A program made the position numbers and the translations under genes. A DNA stretch of 36,550 nt. Source: Rhodocyclales bacterium RIFCSPLOWO2_02_FULL_63_24. GTDB taxonomy: Bacteria; Pseudomonadota; Gammaproteobacteria; Burkholderiales; Rhodocyclaceae. The notes under the pieces are model-generated. The model was given only the letters and a program-made list of their open reading frames with translations. It was not told where the DNA came from and made no database searches. Below are positions 23,526 through 30,225 of the stretch, one piece after another. Location of the stretch: NCBI GenBank assembly GCA_001828935.1, contig MHZX01000106.1, forward strand, positions 1 through 36,550, given 5' to 3'. Within the stretch, counting starts at the first letter, position 1, and every line of letters begins with the position of its first letter.

Positions 23526-23932
23526 CGCCGGCCCGCGCCCTGGCGGTGTTCACCGTGCGCCAGCGCGGCATCCGCGTCGATGTCCGGGTGCTGCCGACCA
23601 TCGCCGACGTCGATGCCGAGTACTACGGCCGGCCGCGGAGCGCGGCGCGGCGCGAGCGCCGGCGCGTGCATGCCTACTTCACCGGCGGCCGCCGCCCGGC
23701 GCGCGTCGCCGGCATCGTCGTCCTGCCCGCCGATGGCCGGCTCGCCGAGCTGGTGCCGCACGAAGTGGTGCACGCCGTGGTCCATGCGTCGCCCGCCTGG
23801 AACGCCCCTTCTGGGGCAGGCGATGGCGGCGCCGCCGGCGACGACGACGAAGAGCTGGCGCTGTCGGTCGGCCTGCTCTCCGGCGCGATCTTCAGCGAGC
23901 TGCGGCGGCGCGGCATCGAGGTACGGCCATGA
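23522..23932 (+). CDS. putative phage zinc metallopeptidase (HExxH)
   Basis: 136 residues. PHEVVHAVVH contains HEVVH (80-84), the zinc-binding HExxH of SprT/M78-like metallopeptidases. A glutamate pair in the next helix (DDDEELALSVGLLSGAIF) could supply the third ligand, as in phage proteins with the pattern HExxH...EE. Between them lies a low-complexity loop (SPAWNAPSGAGDGGAAGD) encoded by a palindromic stretch (23794-23822). Short overlaps on both sides. If active it might cleave a host regulator or repressor; if not, it is a structural zinc protein. Activity unproven. Confidence 0.6.
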   Translation: MTPARALAVFTVRQRGIRVDVRVLPTIADVDAEYYGRPRSAARRERRRVHAYFTGGRRPARVAGIVVLPADGRLAELVPHEVVHAVVHASPAWNAPSGAGDGGAAGDDDEELALSVGLLSGAIFSELRRRGIEVRP

Positions 23933-24270
23933 CGCGCCGACTTTGGACCCCGGAAGAAGACGCGCGCCTCATCGCGCTTCGCGGCGCCGGGAAAACGCAA
24001 AAGTGGATCGCCGCCGACCTGGGGCGACCGGAGTCCTCAATCCCGTCCCGCCTGGGAAAGCTCGCCATCCGCCGCCGGCAACCGGCCTTGCTGGGTAATC
24101 CGGCACCGGCCTGTGCCAGCGGCCAGCGCGCGCACGTCAAGAACGGTGGGCTGGGCGAGCGAAAGTGGCGCAAGTGCCTCTGCTGCGGTCATTCCTTTGA
24201 GTCCGCGCATTCGATGAACCGCCTGTGCAGTCCCTGCCGGCGGCAGTCCGTCGGCCCCTACGACCTCTAG
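23929..24270 (+). CDS. Myb/SANT-like HTH plus zinc-ribbon protein
   Basis: 113 residues. The N-terminus LWTPEEDARLIALRGAGKTQKWIAADLGRPESSIPSRLGKL has the W..EED..L....G.....IA..LGR pattern of Myb-like or GcrA-like DNA-binding domains. The C-terminus CLCCGHSF...NRLCSPCRRQ is a four-cysteine zinc ribbon. GcrA-like proteins combine similar parts, but this is shorter. Probably a phage transcription regulator. It ends 12 bp before the next gene, which has its own strong ribosome-binding site. Confidence 0.72.
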   Translation: MTRRLWTPEEDARLIALRGAGKTQKWIAADLGRPESSIPSRLGKLAIRRRQPALLGNPAPACASGQRAHVKNGGLGERKWRKCLCCGHSFESAHSMNRLCSPCRRQSVGPYDL

Positions 24271-24282
24271 GAGGAGGAATTC

Positions 24283-24630
24283 ATGAGCACTGAAAAAGCA
24301 GTGACCACCGCCGCACTCAAGGCCGCGCTGAAGCTCGGCGCGCTCAACGGCCAGAGCGTCGAAACCCTGGCCTCCATGCTCGACACCACGCCGCGCGCCG
24401 TTAGGAAGCTCGCCGACGAACTGATCGAAGAAGGCACGCCCGTCTGCGCGCATCCCTCGACCGGCTACTACATCGCCCAGACGCAGGCCGAGGTCGATGC
24501 CGTCGCCGAGTTCCTGCGCCAGCGGGGGCTGCACAGCCTCACCAAAGCCAAACACCTGCGGGACGCCTTTGCAGGGGCCACCCCCGTTGATTTTGACCAA
24601 CTCGAACAAGAAGGAGCTTTTGGACTATGA
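24283..24630 (+). CDS. winged-helix phage protein
   Basis: 115 residues. Most of it is a winged helix: LKAALKLGALNGQSVETLASMLDTTPRAVRKLADELIEEGTPVCAHPSTGYYIAQTQAEVD, with a recognition helix and a GYYI wing as in HTH_11-type domains. GGAGGA precedes ATG 24283 at good spacing, so this starts a new translation block. It overlaps the Gam-like gene by four bases. Confidence 0.7.
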   Translation: MSTEKAVTTAALKAALKLGALNGQSVETLASMLDTTPRAVRKLADELIEEGTPVCAHPSTGYYIAQTQAEVDAVAEFLRQRGLHSLTKAKHLRDAFAGATPVDFDQLEQEGAFGL

Positions 24631-25262
24631 ACACGATTCCGCTTTGCGCACCTGGAATTCCGCTTCGCGGGCAGGTGACCCTCGCCGACATCCGCGTCGC
24701 CGCCGAATACCTCGCCGCCCGGCACAACGACACCACCGGCTGCGCCACCCTGATGCAGGCCGAGATCAAGGGCGCCATCGCCCCGATCATGGATCGCTAC
24801 AAGGCCACGATGGACGCCTACGCCGCCGCCGAGGCCGCCGCTCACGCACAACTCACCGAGCTGCTGGTGCGCAGTCCGCACCTCTTCGCCAAACCACGCA
24901 GCCTGGCCGTGGATGGCGTCAAGGCCGGCTATCGCAAGGCCGAAGACACGCTCGATTGGGACGATGACGAAGTCGTCGCCAAGCGCATCCTGGCCCTGCT
25001 GCCGCAGCAATACGACCTCCTGGTGCGCACCCAGGTCTCGCTGGTGGTCGACGCGCTCGCCGCACTGAGCCCCGAGGATCTGCAAAAGATCGGCGTGCGC
25101 ACCGTTACTGGCGTCGATAGCCACTACATCACGGTCGGCGACAACGATGCCGAGAAGCTGACCAAGCTGGTCATCGCCGCCGCGGCCGCCCGCCAGGGCG
25201 ACGACGACAAGCCGCGCGCCGCGAAGGGCAAGGCGAAGGCAGGAAAGGCGGTGCCAGCATGA
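24627..25262 (+). CDS. Gam-like host-nuclease inhibitor
   Basis: 211 residues. The helical N-terminal half (AEIKGAIAPIMDRYKATMDAYAAAEAAAHAQLTELL) and the block VDGVKAGYRKAEDTLDWDDDEVVAKRILALLPQQYDLLVRTQVSLVVDALAALSPEDLQKIGV followed by YITVGD resemble Mu Gam-type proteins, which are Ku-like and coat double-stranded DNA ends against exonucleases. Position among the early genes fits. The C-terminus is a lysine/alanine tail. The match is by pattern only and should be checked by profile search. Confidence 0.6.
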   Translation: MNTIPLCAPGIPLRGQVTLADIRVAAEYLAARHNDTTGCATLMQAEIKGAIAPIMDRYKATMDAYAAAEAAAHAQLTELLVRSPHLFAKPRSLAVDGVKAGYRKAEDTLDWDDDEVVAKRILALLPQQYDLLVRTQVSLVVDALAALSPEDLQKIGVRTVTGVDSHYITVGDNDAEKLTKLVIAAAAARQGDDDKPRAAKGKAKAGKAVPA

Positions 25263-25315
25263 CCCCCGGCGAACGCGACTTCAGTAGGGCCTCCAAGGCG
25301 CAGGAGACGTCATGA
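25259..25315 (+). CDS. micro-ORF linking Gam-like and DUF2786 genes
   Basis: An 18-codon frame (MTPGERDFSRASKAQETS) begins with an ATGA overlap on the stop of the previous gene and ends with an ATGA overlap on the start of the next. It therefore fills an otherwise 49-bp gap with a continuous chain of coupled translation. It may be a coupling device or chance; the peptide has no recognisable features. Confidence 0.35.
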   Translation: MTPGERDFSRASKAQETS

Positions 25316-25998
25316 CAAACCGCGACGCCATCATCGCCAAGATCAAGAAGTGCTTGGCCCTCGCCAAGTCGGATAACGAGCACGAAGCCGCTGTGGCCCT
25401 GCGCCAGGCGCAGCGGCTGATGCAGCAGCACGGTATCACCGACTTCGACATCGAGGCGGCCGACATCCAGGAAGAGGCCACAAAGGCCGGCGCATCGTCG
25501 CACCCGGCACGCTGGGAATGCGGCCTCGCCACGCGGGTGGCCAAGGCCTTCGATTGCGAGGTGTTCCTGGCATGTGGCTGGCCAGTGGGTAAGTGGACCT
25601 TCGTCGGCGCGGCGCCGGCTGCCGAGATCGCGCGCTATGCCTTCGAGGTGATGTTCCGCCAGGTCAAGCGCTCCAGGTCCAGCTACATCAAAACCGCCCT
25701 CAAGCGCTGCGGGCCCACAAGCCGCACGCGCCGCGCCGATCTGTTTTGCGAAGGCTGGGTGGTAGCCGCCACCGCGCTGATCAAAGCCTTTGCCGGCAGC
25801 GAGGCGCAGCAGGCCAAGGTGACCGCCTACCTGGAAAACAAGCACGCGCTCAAAGGATTCCACGGGCGCAACCGAAGCGCCGGCCGCAAGCTCGCCGAGC
25901 GTGACTACGGCGATGTCGATGCCGGCCACACGGCCGGTACCGAAGCCCAGCTCAACCGCGGCGTCGGCGGCGTCGGCGAACGCTTGGCACTGGAGTAG
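25312..25998 (+). CDS. DUF2786 family protein
   Basis: 228 residues. The N-terminal 45 residues match DUF2786 (IIAKIKKCLALAKSDNEHEAAVALRQAQRLMQQHGITDFDI). The rest (ARWECGLATRVAKAFDCEVFLACG..., FVGAAPAAEIARYAFEVMFRQVKR..., FCEGWVVAATALIKAF) corresponds to the partner domain usually fused to it. Common in phages and some bacteria; function unknown. GGAG lies six bases before the ATG. Confidence 0.85.
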   Translation: MTNRDAIIAKIKKCLALAKSDNEHEAAVALRQAQRLMQQHGITDFDIEAADIQEEATKAGASSHPARWECGLATRVAKAFDCEVFLACGWPVGKWTFVGAAPAAEIARYAFEVMFRQVKRSRSSYIKTALKRCGPTSRTRRADLFCEGWVVAATALIKAFAGSEAQQAKVTAYLENKHALKGFHGRNRSAGRKLAERDYGDVDAGHTAGTEAQLNRGVGGVGERLALE

Positions 25999-26000
25999 GC

Positions 26001-26036
26001 ATGCCCATCAAACCTAAAACCACCGCCAGGAGGTAA
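26001..26036 (+). CDS. micro-ORF overlapping the next ribosome-binding site
   Basis: An 11-codon frame (MPIKPKTTARR) starts two bases after the DUF2786 stop and its own stop TAA directly follows AGGAGG (26028-26033), the ribosome-binding site of the next gene. Ribosomes finishing here would be delivered to that site. It may be a coupling leader; chance cannot be excluded. Confidence 0.35.
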   Translation: MPIKPKTTARR

Positions 26037-26041
26037 CCCGC

Positions 26042-26291
26042 ATGAGCTTCTACGTTATGGCCGAACAGCGCCGCTATCGCATCAGGTATCGGCATCACGA
26101 GCCCTTTTTTTTCGCCTTCGCCAAGCGGCCGGCGCGCCGCATCTTCAAAGAAGAATTCGCCACGCGGGGGGGGGGCGGAGACGTTCCGAGAGTTGGTCGA
26201 GCGCGCGCGGCTGTTCAAGAACCAACGCGAGATTCCCGGCTCGACCCGGTATGTCGTCATCACCATCGCTGAGCTGGAGAACCTGAGATGA
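26042..26291 (+). pseudogene. small phage gene split by a frameshift in a run of ten G
   Basis: The gene begins at ATG 26042 with AGGAGG eight bases before. It reads MSFYVMAEQRRYRIRYRHHEPFFFAFAKRPARRIFKEEFATR and then meets ten consecutive G (26166-26175). In the starting frame the rest is arginine-rich nonsense ending at 26272. One base fewer would continue as AETFRELVERARLFKNQREIPGSTRYVVITIAELENLR and end at TGA 26289-26291, overlapping the next ATG (26288) in the same ATGA style as its neighbours. So the intact gene is about 82 residues. The cause may be a mutation, a sequencing error, or slippage that switches the gene. Function unknown. Confidence 0.7.
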
Positions 26292-26494
26292 CCGCACCTA
26301 GAACGCTTGGCGAGATCGCCGACCAACTTGACGCGCTGCGACTTTGCCTGCGCGACCTGATCGCCACCATCGAGCTGATGACCGACTGCATGACCAACAC
26401 CATCGATCGTGCCACGCTGGACCCCTACATCGAGCGCGCCGATGGTCTGCTGGGCGAGACGGTCGAGGAGATTCTGGAGGAAATTCTCGAATGA
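26288..26494 (+). CDS. small acidic helical phage protein
   Basis: 68 residues, almost entirely helical with a strongly acidic end (LLGETVEEILEEILE), possibly a coiled coil. It is coupled by ATGA overlaps to the frameshifted gene before it and the gene after it. Function unknown. Confidence 0.55.
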   Translation: MTAPRTLGEIADQLDALRLCLRDLIATIELMTDCMTNTIDRATLDPYIERADGLLGETVEEILEEILE

Positions 26495-26760
26495 GCGCCA
26501 TCCTCAAAAAGGAAATGTGCTGCCTGCGTATCGGGCACAGCGACTACCTGATCCCGATCGACAACGGCCTGAAGATCATTGCGCTGATGCGCGGCTCGAT
26601 CGAGTGTGAAATCGATTACATAACTCACCCGATGAAGTACCGGGCGACCCGCGCGACCGTTGTCGAACTGCGCTCGATCGAGGCCGATCAAATCATCCTG
26701 CCGCAGGGCGAGCCGGCGACTGCCCCGCGCAAAACCATCAAGCGCCTGCCTGCGCCTTAA
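26491..26760 (+). CDS. hypothetical phage protein
   Basis: 89 residues, predicted beta-rich (LRIGHSDYLIPIDNGLKIIALMRGSIECEIDYI...ATVVELRSIEADQIILP). ATG 26491 has GGAGG nine bases upstream, inside the preceding gene. It ends two bases before the GemA start. Family not recognised. Confidence 0.6.
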   Translation: MSAILKKEMCCLRIGHSDYLIPIDNGLKIIALMRGSIECEIDYITHPMKYRATRATVVELRSIEADQIILPQGEPATAPRKTIKRLPAP

Positions 26761-26762
26761 CC

Positions 26763-27194
26763 ATGTCCGCCCCCCGCAACAAGCTCCTCGCCCGCCTGCA
26801 CTGCATCAAGAAAGAGCAGGGCTGGGATGATGACGCCTACCGCGACATTCTGGAGGCGCGCAGCGGCCAGCGCAGCGCCGCCGATCTGGACGATGCCGCG
26901 CTGGCGCGCGTGGTCGCCGCCCTGGGCGGGCAGAAGCCGCGCGGAGCCCCGGCAGAGAACGAGTGGGCCTGGGTGAATAAGGTCGACGCCGAAAAGCAGG
27001 GTTTCCTCTGGAAGATCCGCCGCGTCTGCATCAACCTCGGCATCAAGCGCGGCCAGCAGGTCGTCTATGCCGAAGGCGTCGCCGCCCGCATCGACGGCCA
27101 TCAGCGCTATCTGCGGATGATGGACGCCACCGAACTCTGGAAACTGATCGGCCCGCTGGAGCGCACCGCAAGGTACAAGGAAGGCAAGGCATGA
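26763..27194 (+). CDS. gemA: GemA-like regulatory protein (Mu gp16, DUF1018)
   Basis: 143 residues. The N-terminus LLARLHCIKKEQGWDDDAYRDILEARSGQRSAADLDDAAL and the C-terminal block FLWKIRRVCINLGIKRG...LRMMDATELWKLIGPLER are typical of the Mu GemA family. In Mu, GemA affects host gyrase-related gene expression and DNA supercoiling. Its place near the end of the early operon, upstream of Mor, is the usual one. Confidence 0.88.
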   Translation: MSAPRNKLLARLHCIKKEQGWDDDAYRDILEARSGQRSAADLDDAALARVVAALGGQKPRGAPAENEWAWVNKVDAEKQGFLWKIRRVCINLGIKRGQQVVYAEGVAARIDGHQRYLRMMDATELWKLIGPLERTARYKEGKA

Positions 27195-27439
27195 ACCTCA
27201 CTCTCGGGCACCTGCTGATCGCCGCTTTGGCCGGCCTCGTCATCGGGTTGACTTTGGCGCTGCACATCGTCGAGCGTCGCGCCAGCCGTTACAAGGAAGC
27301 GGCCCTGCACCTGACCGTAACGCCCGAAGTCCTGAACCAGCTCAACGGCGTCATGGTCACCGCCTGGCTCGACCAGCACGGCTACTGCTGGATGCCCAAG
27401 GGGCAGGAATTCAAGTGGCCGAAGGAAGTGAAGCGATGA
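27191..27439 (+). CDS. small single-pass membrane protein
   Basis: 82 residues. One N-terminal transmembrane helix (about LGHLLIAALAGLVIGLTLAL), then a basic cytoplasmic part and a short soluble end (LNQLNGVMVTAWLDQHGYCWMPKG). It overlaps GemA and Mor by four bases each. Small membrane proteins in this position are common in Mu-like phages without known function. Confidence 0.65.
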   Translation: MNLTLGHLLIAALAGLVIGLTLALHIVERRASRYKEAALHLTVTPEVLNQLNGVMVTAWLDQHGYCWMPKGQEFKWPKEVKR

Positions 27440-27795
27440 ACCAGGAAGAGAAGTTTAGCGGGGTCGCCGGCGACGAGCTTGAGTTGCTTGAGGCGCTCGC
27501 CGATACCGTGGCCGCCGAACTCGTCGCGGCCGGCATTGGCGATGAGCAGGCCGCTGAAATCGGGGTAAAGGTAATGGACCGGATGCGCAAGGATTGGGGC
27601 GGCGATTCGTTCTACTTTCCCAAGGGCTGCGCGATCGACATCGCGCGGCGCGACCTGGAAATCTACGAGAAGTTCGACGGCCGCAACCATACCGAGTTGG
27701 GGCGGGAGTATGATTTATCGGTTATTCATATCTACCGCATCGTCAAGGCCGTCGGCGCCGAGATGATGAAAAGGCGCCAGCCGGCGCTGTTTTGA
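27436..27795 (+). CDS. mor: Mor/C-family middle transcription activator
   Basis: 119 residues. The C-terminal half has the Mor family pattern: IARRDLEIYEKFDGRNHTELGREYDLSVIHIYRIVKAV, a helix-turn-helix in which RNHTELGREYDLS and the following helix read DNA. The N-terminal part (LLEALADTVAAELVAAGIGDEQAAEIGVKVMDRMRKDWGG) is the dimerisation domain. In Mu, Mor activates the middle promoter and so switches on late functions through C. Only one Mor/C-type gene is visible here, so it may activate the late promoter directly, probably in 28635-28843. Confidence 0.9.
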   Translation: MNQEEKFSGVAGDELELLEALADTVAAELVAAGIGDEQAAEIGVKVMDRMRKDWGGDSFYFPKGCAIDIARRDLEIYEKFDGRNHTELGREYDLSVIHIYRIVKAVGAEMMKRRQPALF

Positions 27796-27805
27796 GGAGA
27801 TCGCA

Positions 27806-28156
27806 ATGCGCGCAATTCTCGCTGTGATTCTGATGGTGCCTATGCTGGCGCTGGCCTCGGTATGCGACGGCGTCTCCGCCGAGCGTGACGGCATCGCCTG
27901 CAAGGTCGCCTTTATCGACGGGATGGGAAATACGCTGATGATCAAAGTGCTGACGAAGAAAGCCGACAGCGCAGAACGCGTGGCCGCTGCCAAAGGCGCC
28001 ACACGCCGCGTGATCGATTCCTTCCTGCTCCAGGGCGGGGTCTTCATCCGCATGCGCACCACGCGGCCGGACGGCGCCGAGGTCGAGCGCACTTGCAGCA
28101 AGGTGAAGGGCCGCAAGACGGAACATTGCGGCGAGTGGGCGCCGGCGGTGGGGTGA
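27806..28156 (+). CDS. small exported protein, hypothetical
   Basis: 116 residues with a signal peptide (MRAILAVILMVPMLALASVCDG; likely cleavage near residue 18 or 19). The mature part holds four cysteines (C20, C32, one in ERTCSKV and one in TEHCGEW), enough for two disulfides in the periplasm. GAGGAG lies before the ATG. No family recognised. It lies after the early regulator and before the terminator, where transposable phages often carry accessory genes. Confidence 0.65.
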   Translation: MRAILAVILMVPMLALASVCDGVSAERDGIACKVAFIDGMGNTLMIKVLTKKADSAERVAAAKGATRRVIDSFLLQGGVFIRMRTTRPDGAEVERTCSKVKGRKTEHCGEWAPAVG

Positions 28157-28158
28157 CA

Positions 28159-28584
28159 ATGATCCGGCCATTTGCGGTCCTGATGGCTTTGATCGGATCG
28201 GCCTCAATAGCGGCCGCCCGTGACCTAACCGACGCTGAAGCGAAGCAGATTGCCGTCGATATGGAGCAGTCGGTATCCGCGACCAGGGCGAGCCTGAACG
28301 GGCTCATCAAGGCAGGTGACAAACGTTCCTATAATCGAACGATGGGGCCGCTCCTGGCCAAGATGTCGAATTGGCCAGAGATGCACCTCGGCCACCGCGC
28401 GATCTTCCCCTATTTCTATTGCCGCGACGCTGGTTCGGCGGTGATGATGTATGGCGATGCATGGTACCGGGGCGACCCAAGCGAAACCTGGCGCAGCTAC
28501 GCGGTCGACAAATTTCGACGATGGCATGCCGAGTGTAAGAGGTCGCTTGTTGAGCCCGACATGAGTCTCAAAAACATCAAGTAA
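28159..28584 (+). CDS. small exported protein, hypothetical
   Basis: 141 residues with a signal peptide (MIRPFAVLMALIGSASIAAARD). The mature part is mainly helical with many aromatic residues (LAKMSNWPEMHLGHRAIFPYFYCRDAGSAVMMYGDAWYRG) and two cysteines. The local GC content is lower than in neighbouring genes. It starts two bases after the stop of the previous exported protein, so the two may act as a pair in the envelope. Family not recognised; a superinfection-exclusion or lysis-related role is possible but unproven. Confidence 0.65.
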   Translation: MIRPFAVLMALIGSASIAAARDLTDAEAKQIAVDMEQSVSATRASLNGLIKAGDKRSYNRTMGPLLAKMSNWPEMHLGHRAIFPYFYCRDAGSAVMMYGDAWYRGDPSETWRSYAVDKFRRWHAECKRSLVEPDMSLKNIK

Positions 28585-28600
28585 CTCCACAGCTTTTTTT

Positions 28601-28634
28601 AAAGCCCCGCCCGGTTTTCGCCCGGCGGGGCTTT
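28601..28634 (+). terminator. intrinsic terminator ending the early/middle transcript
   Basis: AAAGCCCCGCC (28601-28611) pairs perfectly with GGCGGGGCTTT (28624-28634). The T-run after it is short (CTTTCTGCTTCT). It lies 16 bp after the last early gene. Confidence 0.75.
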
Positions 28635-28843
28635 CTGCTTCTAACGCCGGTTAATGGAGCTGCGCCGCGCGCATGCGTAGCCTTCAGCTCCATGTGCTCG
28701 CGCTGCCGCTCCTTCAGTCTTGACCCTACCAGCAAGCTAAGCCTTCACGGCTTCGGCAATTGCGCGCACCTGGACGCTTGGCACTACCGCCACCGGTACG
28801 CGGTGGGCTGTCACTTCAACCCGCCCCGGTTTCGGGAGATCAA
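28635..28843 (+). promoter_or_regulatory. non-coding gap with the expected late promoter
   Basis: About 210 bp without a gene between the early terminator and the lysis genes, the only such gap in the prophage beyond the operator region. A perfect inverted repeat ATGGAGCTG (28654-28662)/CAGCTCCAT (28685-28693) lies in it with a 22-bp spacer. No strong -35/-10 pair is visible, as expected for an activator-dependent promoter. The position near mid-genome is also where Mu keeps its strong gyrase site. Confidence 0.5.
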
Positions 28844-29122
28844 ATGAAGCTTCCCCGCATGATCGTCTCGACGGTCCTTTCCATCTTGCTTGGCCTGGCC
28901 ATCAGCCAGCTCGCGCCGCACCAGGCGCTGGTCACCCTCTACAAGTTCAGCCTGGTCACCGGCGCCGGCGTCGCCGGCTACTACCTTGATCGCGAGCTGT
29001 TCCCCTATGCGCGGCCAGATCGCTTCCAGGCCTGCGGCCGCGAGACCGTCTTCGCCGCCGCGCAAGTCCGCCGCGCCATCATCGTCGCCGCGATGATGCT
29101 GGCCGTGGGGATGGGGGCGTGA
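28844..29122 (+). CDS. putative holin
   Basis: 92 residues with three hydrophobic stretches: MIVSTVLSILLGLAISQL, LVTLYKFSLVTGAGVAGYYL and AIIVAAMMLAVGMGA, separated by a polar loop with RELFPYARPDRF. This matches the putative holin family that precedes the endolysin in many Mu-like prophages. GGGAG precedes ATG 28844. First gene of the lysis cassette; it overlaps the endolysin start (TGATG). Confidence 0.78.
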   Translation: MKLPRMIVSTVLSILLGLAISQLAPHQALVTLYKFSLVTGAGVAGYYLDRELFPYARPDRFQACGRETVFAAAQVRRAIIVAAMMLAVGMGA

Positions 29123-29721
29123 TGACAGCGGCGCGCCTTCTGGCCCGCGTGGCGCTGGCGCTGATCGTGGTGGCGCTGGTCGGTCTGCCGGTCATGGTCC
29201 TCGCCCAGGACATCCCGCGCGAAGCCCAGCAGTACCGCCGCGACCTCGTCCGCAACGCCCGCATGATCTGGGGCCTCGATGCCCCGGTGGCCACCTTCGG
29301 CGCGCAGATCCATCAGGAGAGCGCCTGGCGCCCTGACGCCCGCTCGCCCTACGCCCACGGCCTGGCGCAATTCACGCCGGCCACCGCCGACTGGATCGGC
29401 GACCTCGACCCGGCCCTGGTCGCCGCCGACACCGGCAATCCGGTCTGGGCGCTGCGCGCCCTGGTGCGTTACGACGCCTGGCTGTATGCCCGCGTGCCCG
29501 TCGCCAGTAACGCCCAACCCTGCGAGCGCATGGCGCTGGCTCTACGCGCCTACAACGGCGGGCTGGGCTGGCTGCAGCGTGAGGCGAAGTCGGGCAAACC
29601 CTGCGCGGCCTTCCGCAACGCCGCCAACTGCCGCGAGAACCTCGGCTACCCGCAGCGCATCCTGACCCGGCTGGAGCCGATCTACATCCGCGCCGGCTGG
29701 GGCTTGGGAGTCTGCGCATGA
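29122..29721 (+). CDS. endolysin, transglycosylase SLT-type
   Basis: 199 residues. A signal or signal-anchor helix (RLLARVALALIVVALVGLPVMVLAQ) is followed by a lytic transglycosylase domain: QIHQESAWRPDARSPYAHGLAQFTPATADWI, with E66 as the catalytic acid, and later ALRAYNGGLGWLQRE, the AYNxG motif of the SLT fold. It cleaves the glycan strands of peptidoglycan. Export by signal peptide or as a SAR endolysin would explain the N-terminal helix. ATG 29122 overlaps the holin stop; a GTG three bases earlier is also possible. Confidence 0.88.
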   Translation: MTAARLLARVALALIVVALVGLPVMVLAQDIPREAQQYRRDLVRNARMIWGLDAPVATFGAQIHQESAWRPDARSPYAHGLAQFTPATADWIGDLDPALVAADTGNPVWALRALVRYDAWLYARVPVASNAQPCERMALALRAYNGGLGWLQREAKSGKPCAAFRNAANCRENLGYPQRILTRLEPIYIRAGWGLGVCA

Positions 29722-30215
29722 ATCCCCGCGTCGGTCTCGGCCTGGTGCTGCTGTGGCTGCTGTCCCTGGTATGGGTCTATCAGTTCGCCACCGGCAACGC
29801 GCACAACGCCAATGAGGCCGCCAAGGTCAAGCCGCTGGCCCAGGCCATCGCGACCCACAACCTCAAGGCCGCCGCCGGCGCCACGGTCGAGCGCGCTGCC
29901 GTGCGCGCTGAGGCGCGCCAGGAAGCCCACACCGACACTCTGCTCCAGGAGGCCCACAGCCATGCTCAAACGAACCCTGCTCCCGCTGATTGTCGCCTGG
30001 ATGCTGACAGCTTGCGCCGCTGGCGCGCCGCCAATCGCGGCGCCGGCGCTGATCCCGCCGGCACACCTGACCGAGCCGCCGCCGGCGACCTTGCCGGAAC
30101 CGGCCAGCGACCACCTGGACGATCTGCTGCTGAATCACATCGAGACGGCGGGGCTCTACCACCGGACGCGCGAGCGCTTCCAGGGCCTGATCAACTGGCT
30201 GGAGAAAACCCATGA
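29718..30215 (+). CDS. Rz-like inner-membrane spanin
   Basis: 165 residues with one N-terminal transmembrane helix (VGLGLVLLWLLSLVWVYQFA) and a helical periplasmic region (NEAAKVKPLAQAIATHNLKAAAGATVERAAVRAEARQEAHTDTLLQEA), then CRLDADSLRRWRAANRGAG, a block frequent in Rz proteins. The C-terminal third overlaps the Rz1 gene in another frame and is low in complexity. Inner-membrane spanins join an outer-membrane lipoprotein to fuse the two membranes at lysis. ATGA overlap with the endolysin. Confidence 0.8.
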   Translation: MNPRVGLGLVLLWLLSLVWVYQFATGNAHNANEAAKVKPLAQAIATHNLKAAAGATVERAAVRAEARQEAHTDTLLQEAHSHAQTNPAPADCRLDADSLRRWRAANRGAGADPAGTPDRAAAGDLAGTGQRPPGRSAAESHRDGGALPPDARALPGPDQLAGENP

Positions 30216-30225
30216 ACTACGCTGA
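29962..30225 (+). CDS. Rz1-like outer-membrane lipoprotein spanin, nested in the Rz gene
   Basis: 87 residues in the +1 frame relative to Rz. It has a lipoprotein signal (MLKRTLLPLIVAWMLTAC) with the lipobox LTAC and lipidated cysteine at residue 18, then a proline-rich region (PPIAAPALIPPAHLTEPPPATLPEP) typical of Rz1. AGGAGG lies ten bases before ATG 29962. It starts inside Rz and ends ten bases after it, so it is largely embedded, as in lambda. It partners the Rz-like spanin. Confidence 0.85.
   Translation: MLKRTLLPLIVAWMLTACAAGAPPIAAPALIPPAHLTEPPPATLPEPASDHLDDLLLNHIETAGLYHRTRERFQGLINWLEKTHELR

Noticed and set aside
28330..28335. TATAAT inside the 141-residue exported protein gene
   Set aside because: There is no acceptable -35 box at the proper distance, and it falls within codons of a well-supported gene.
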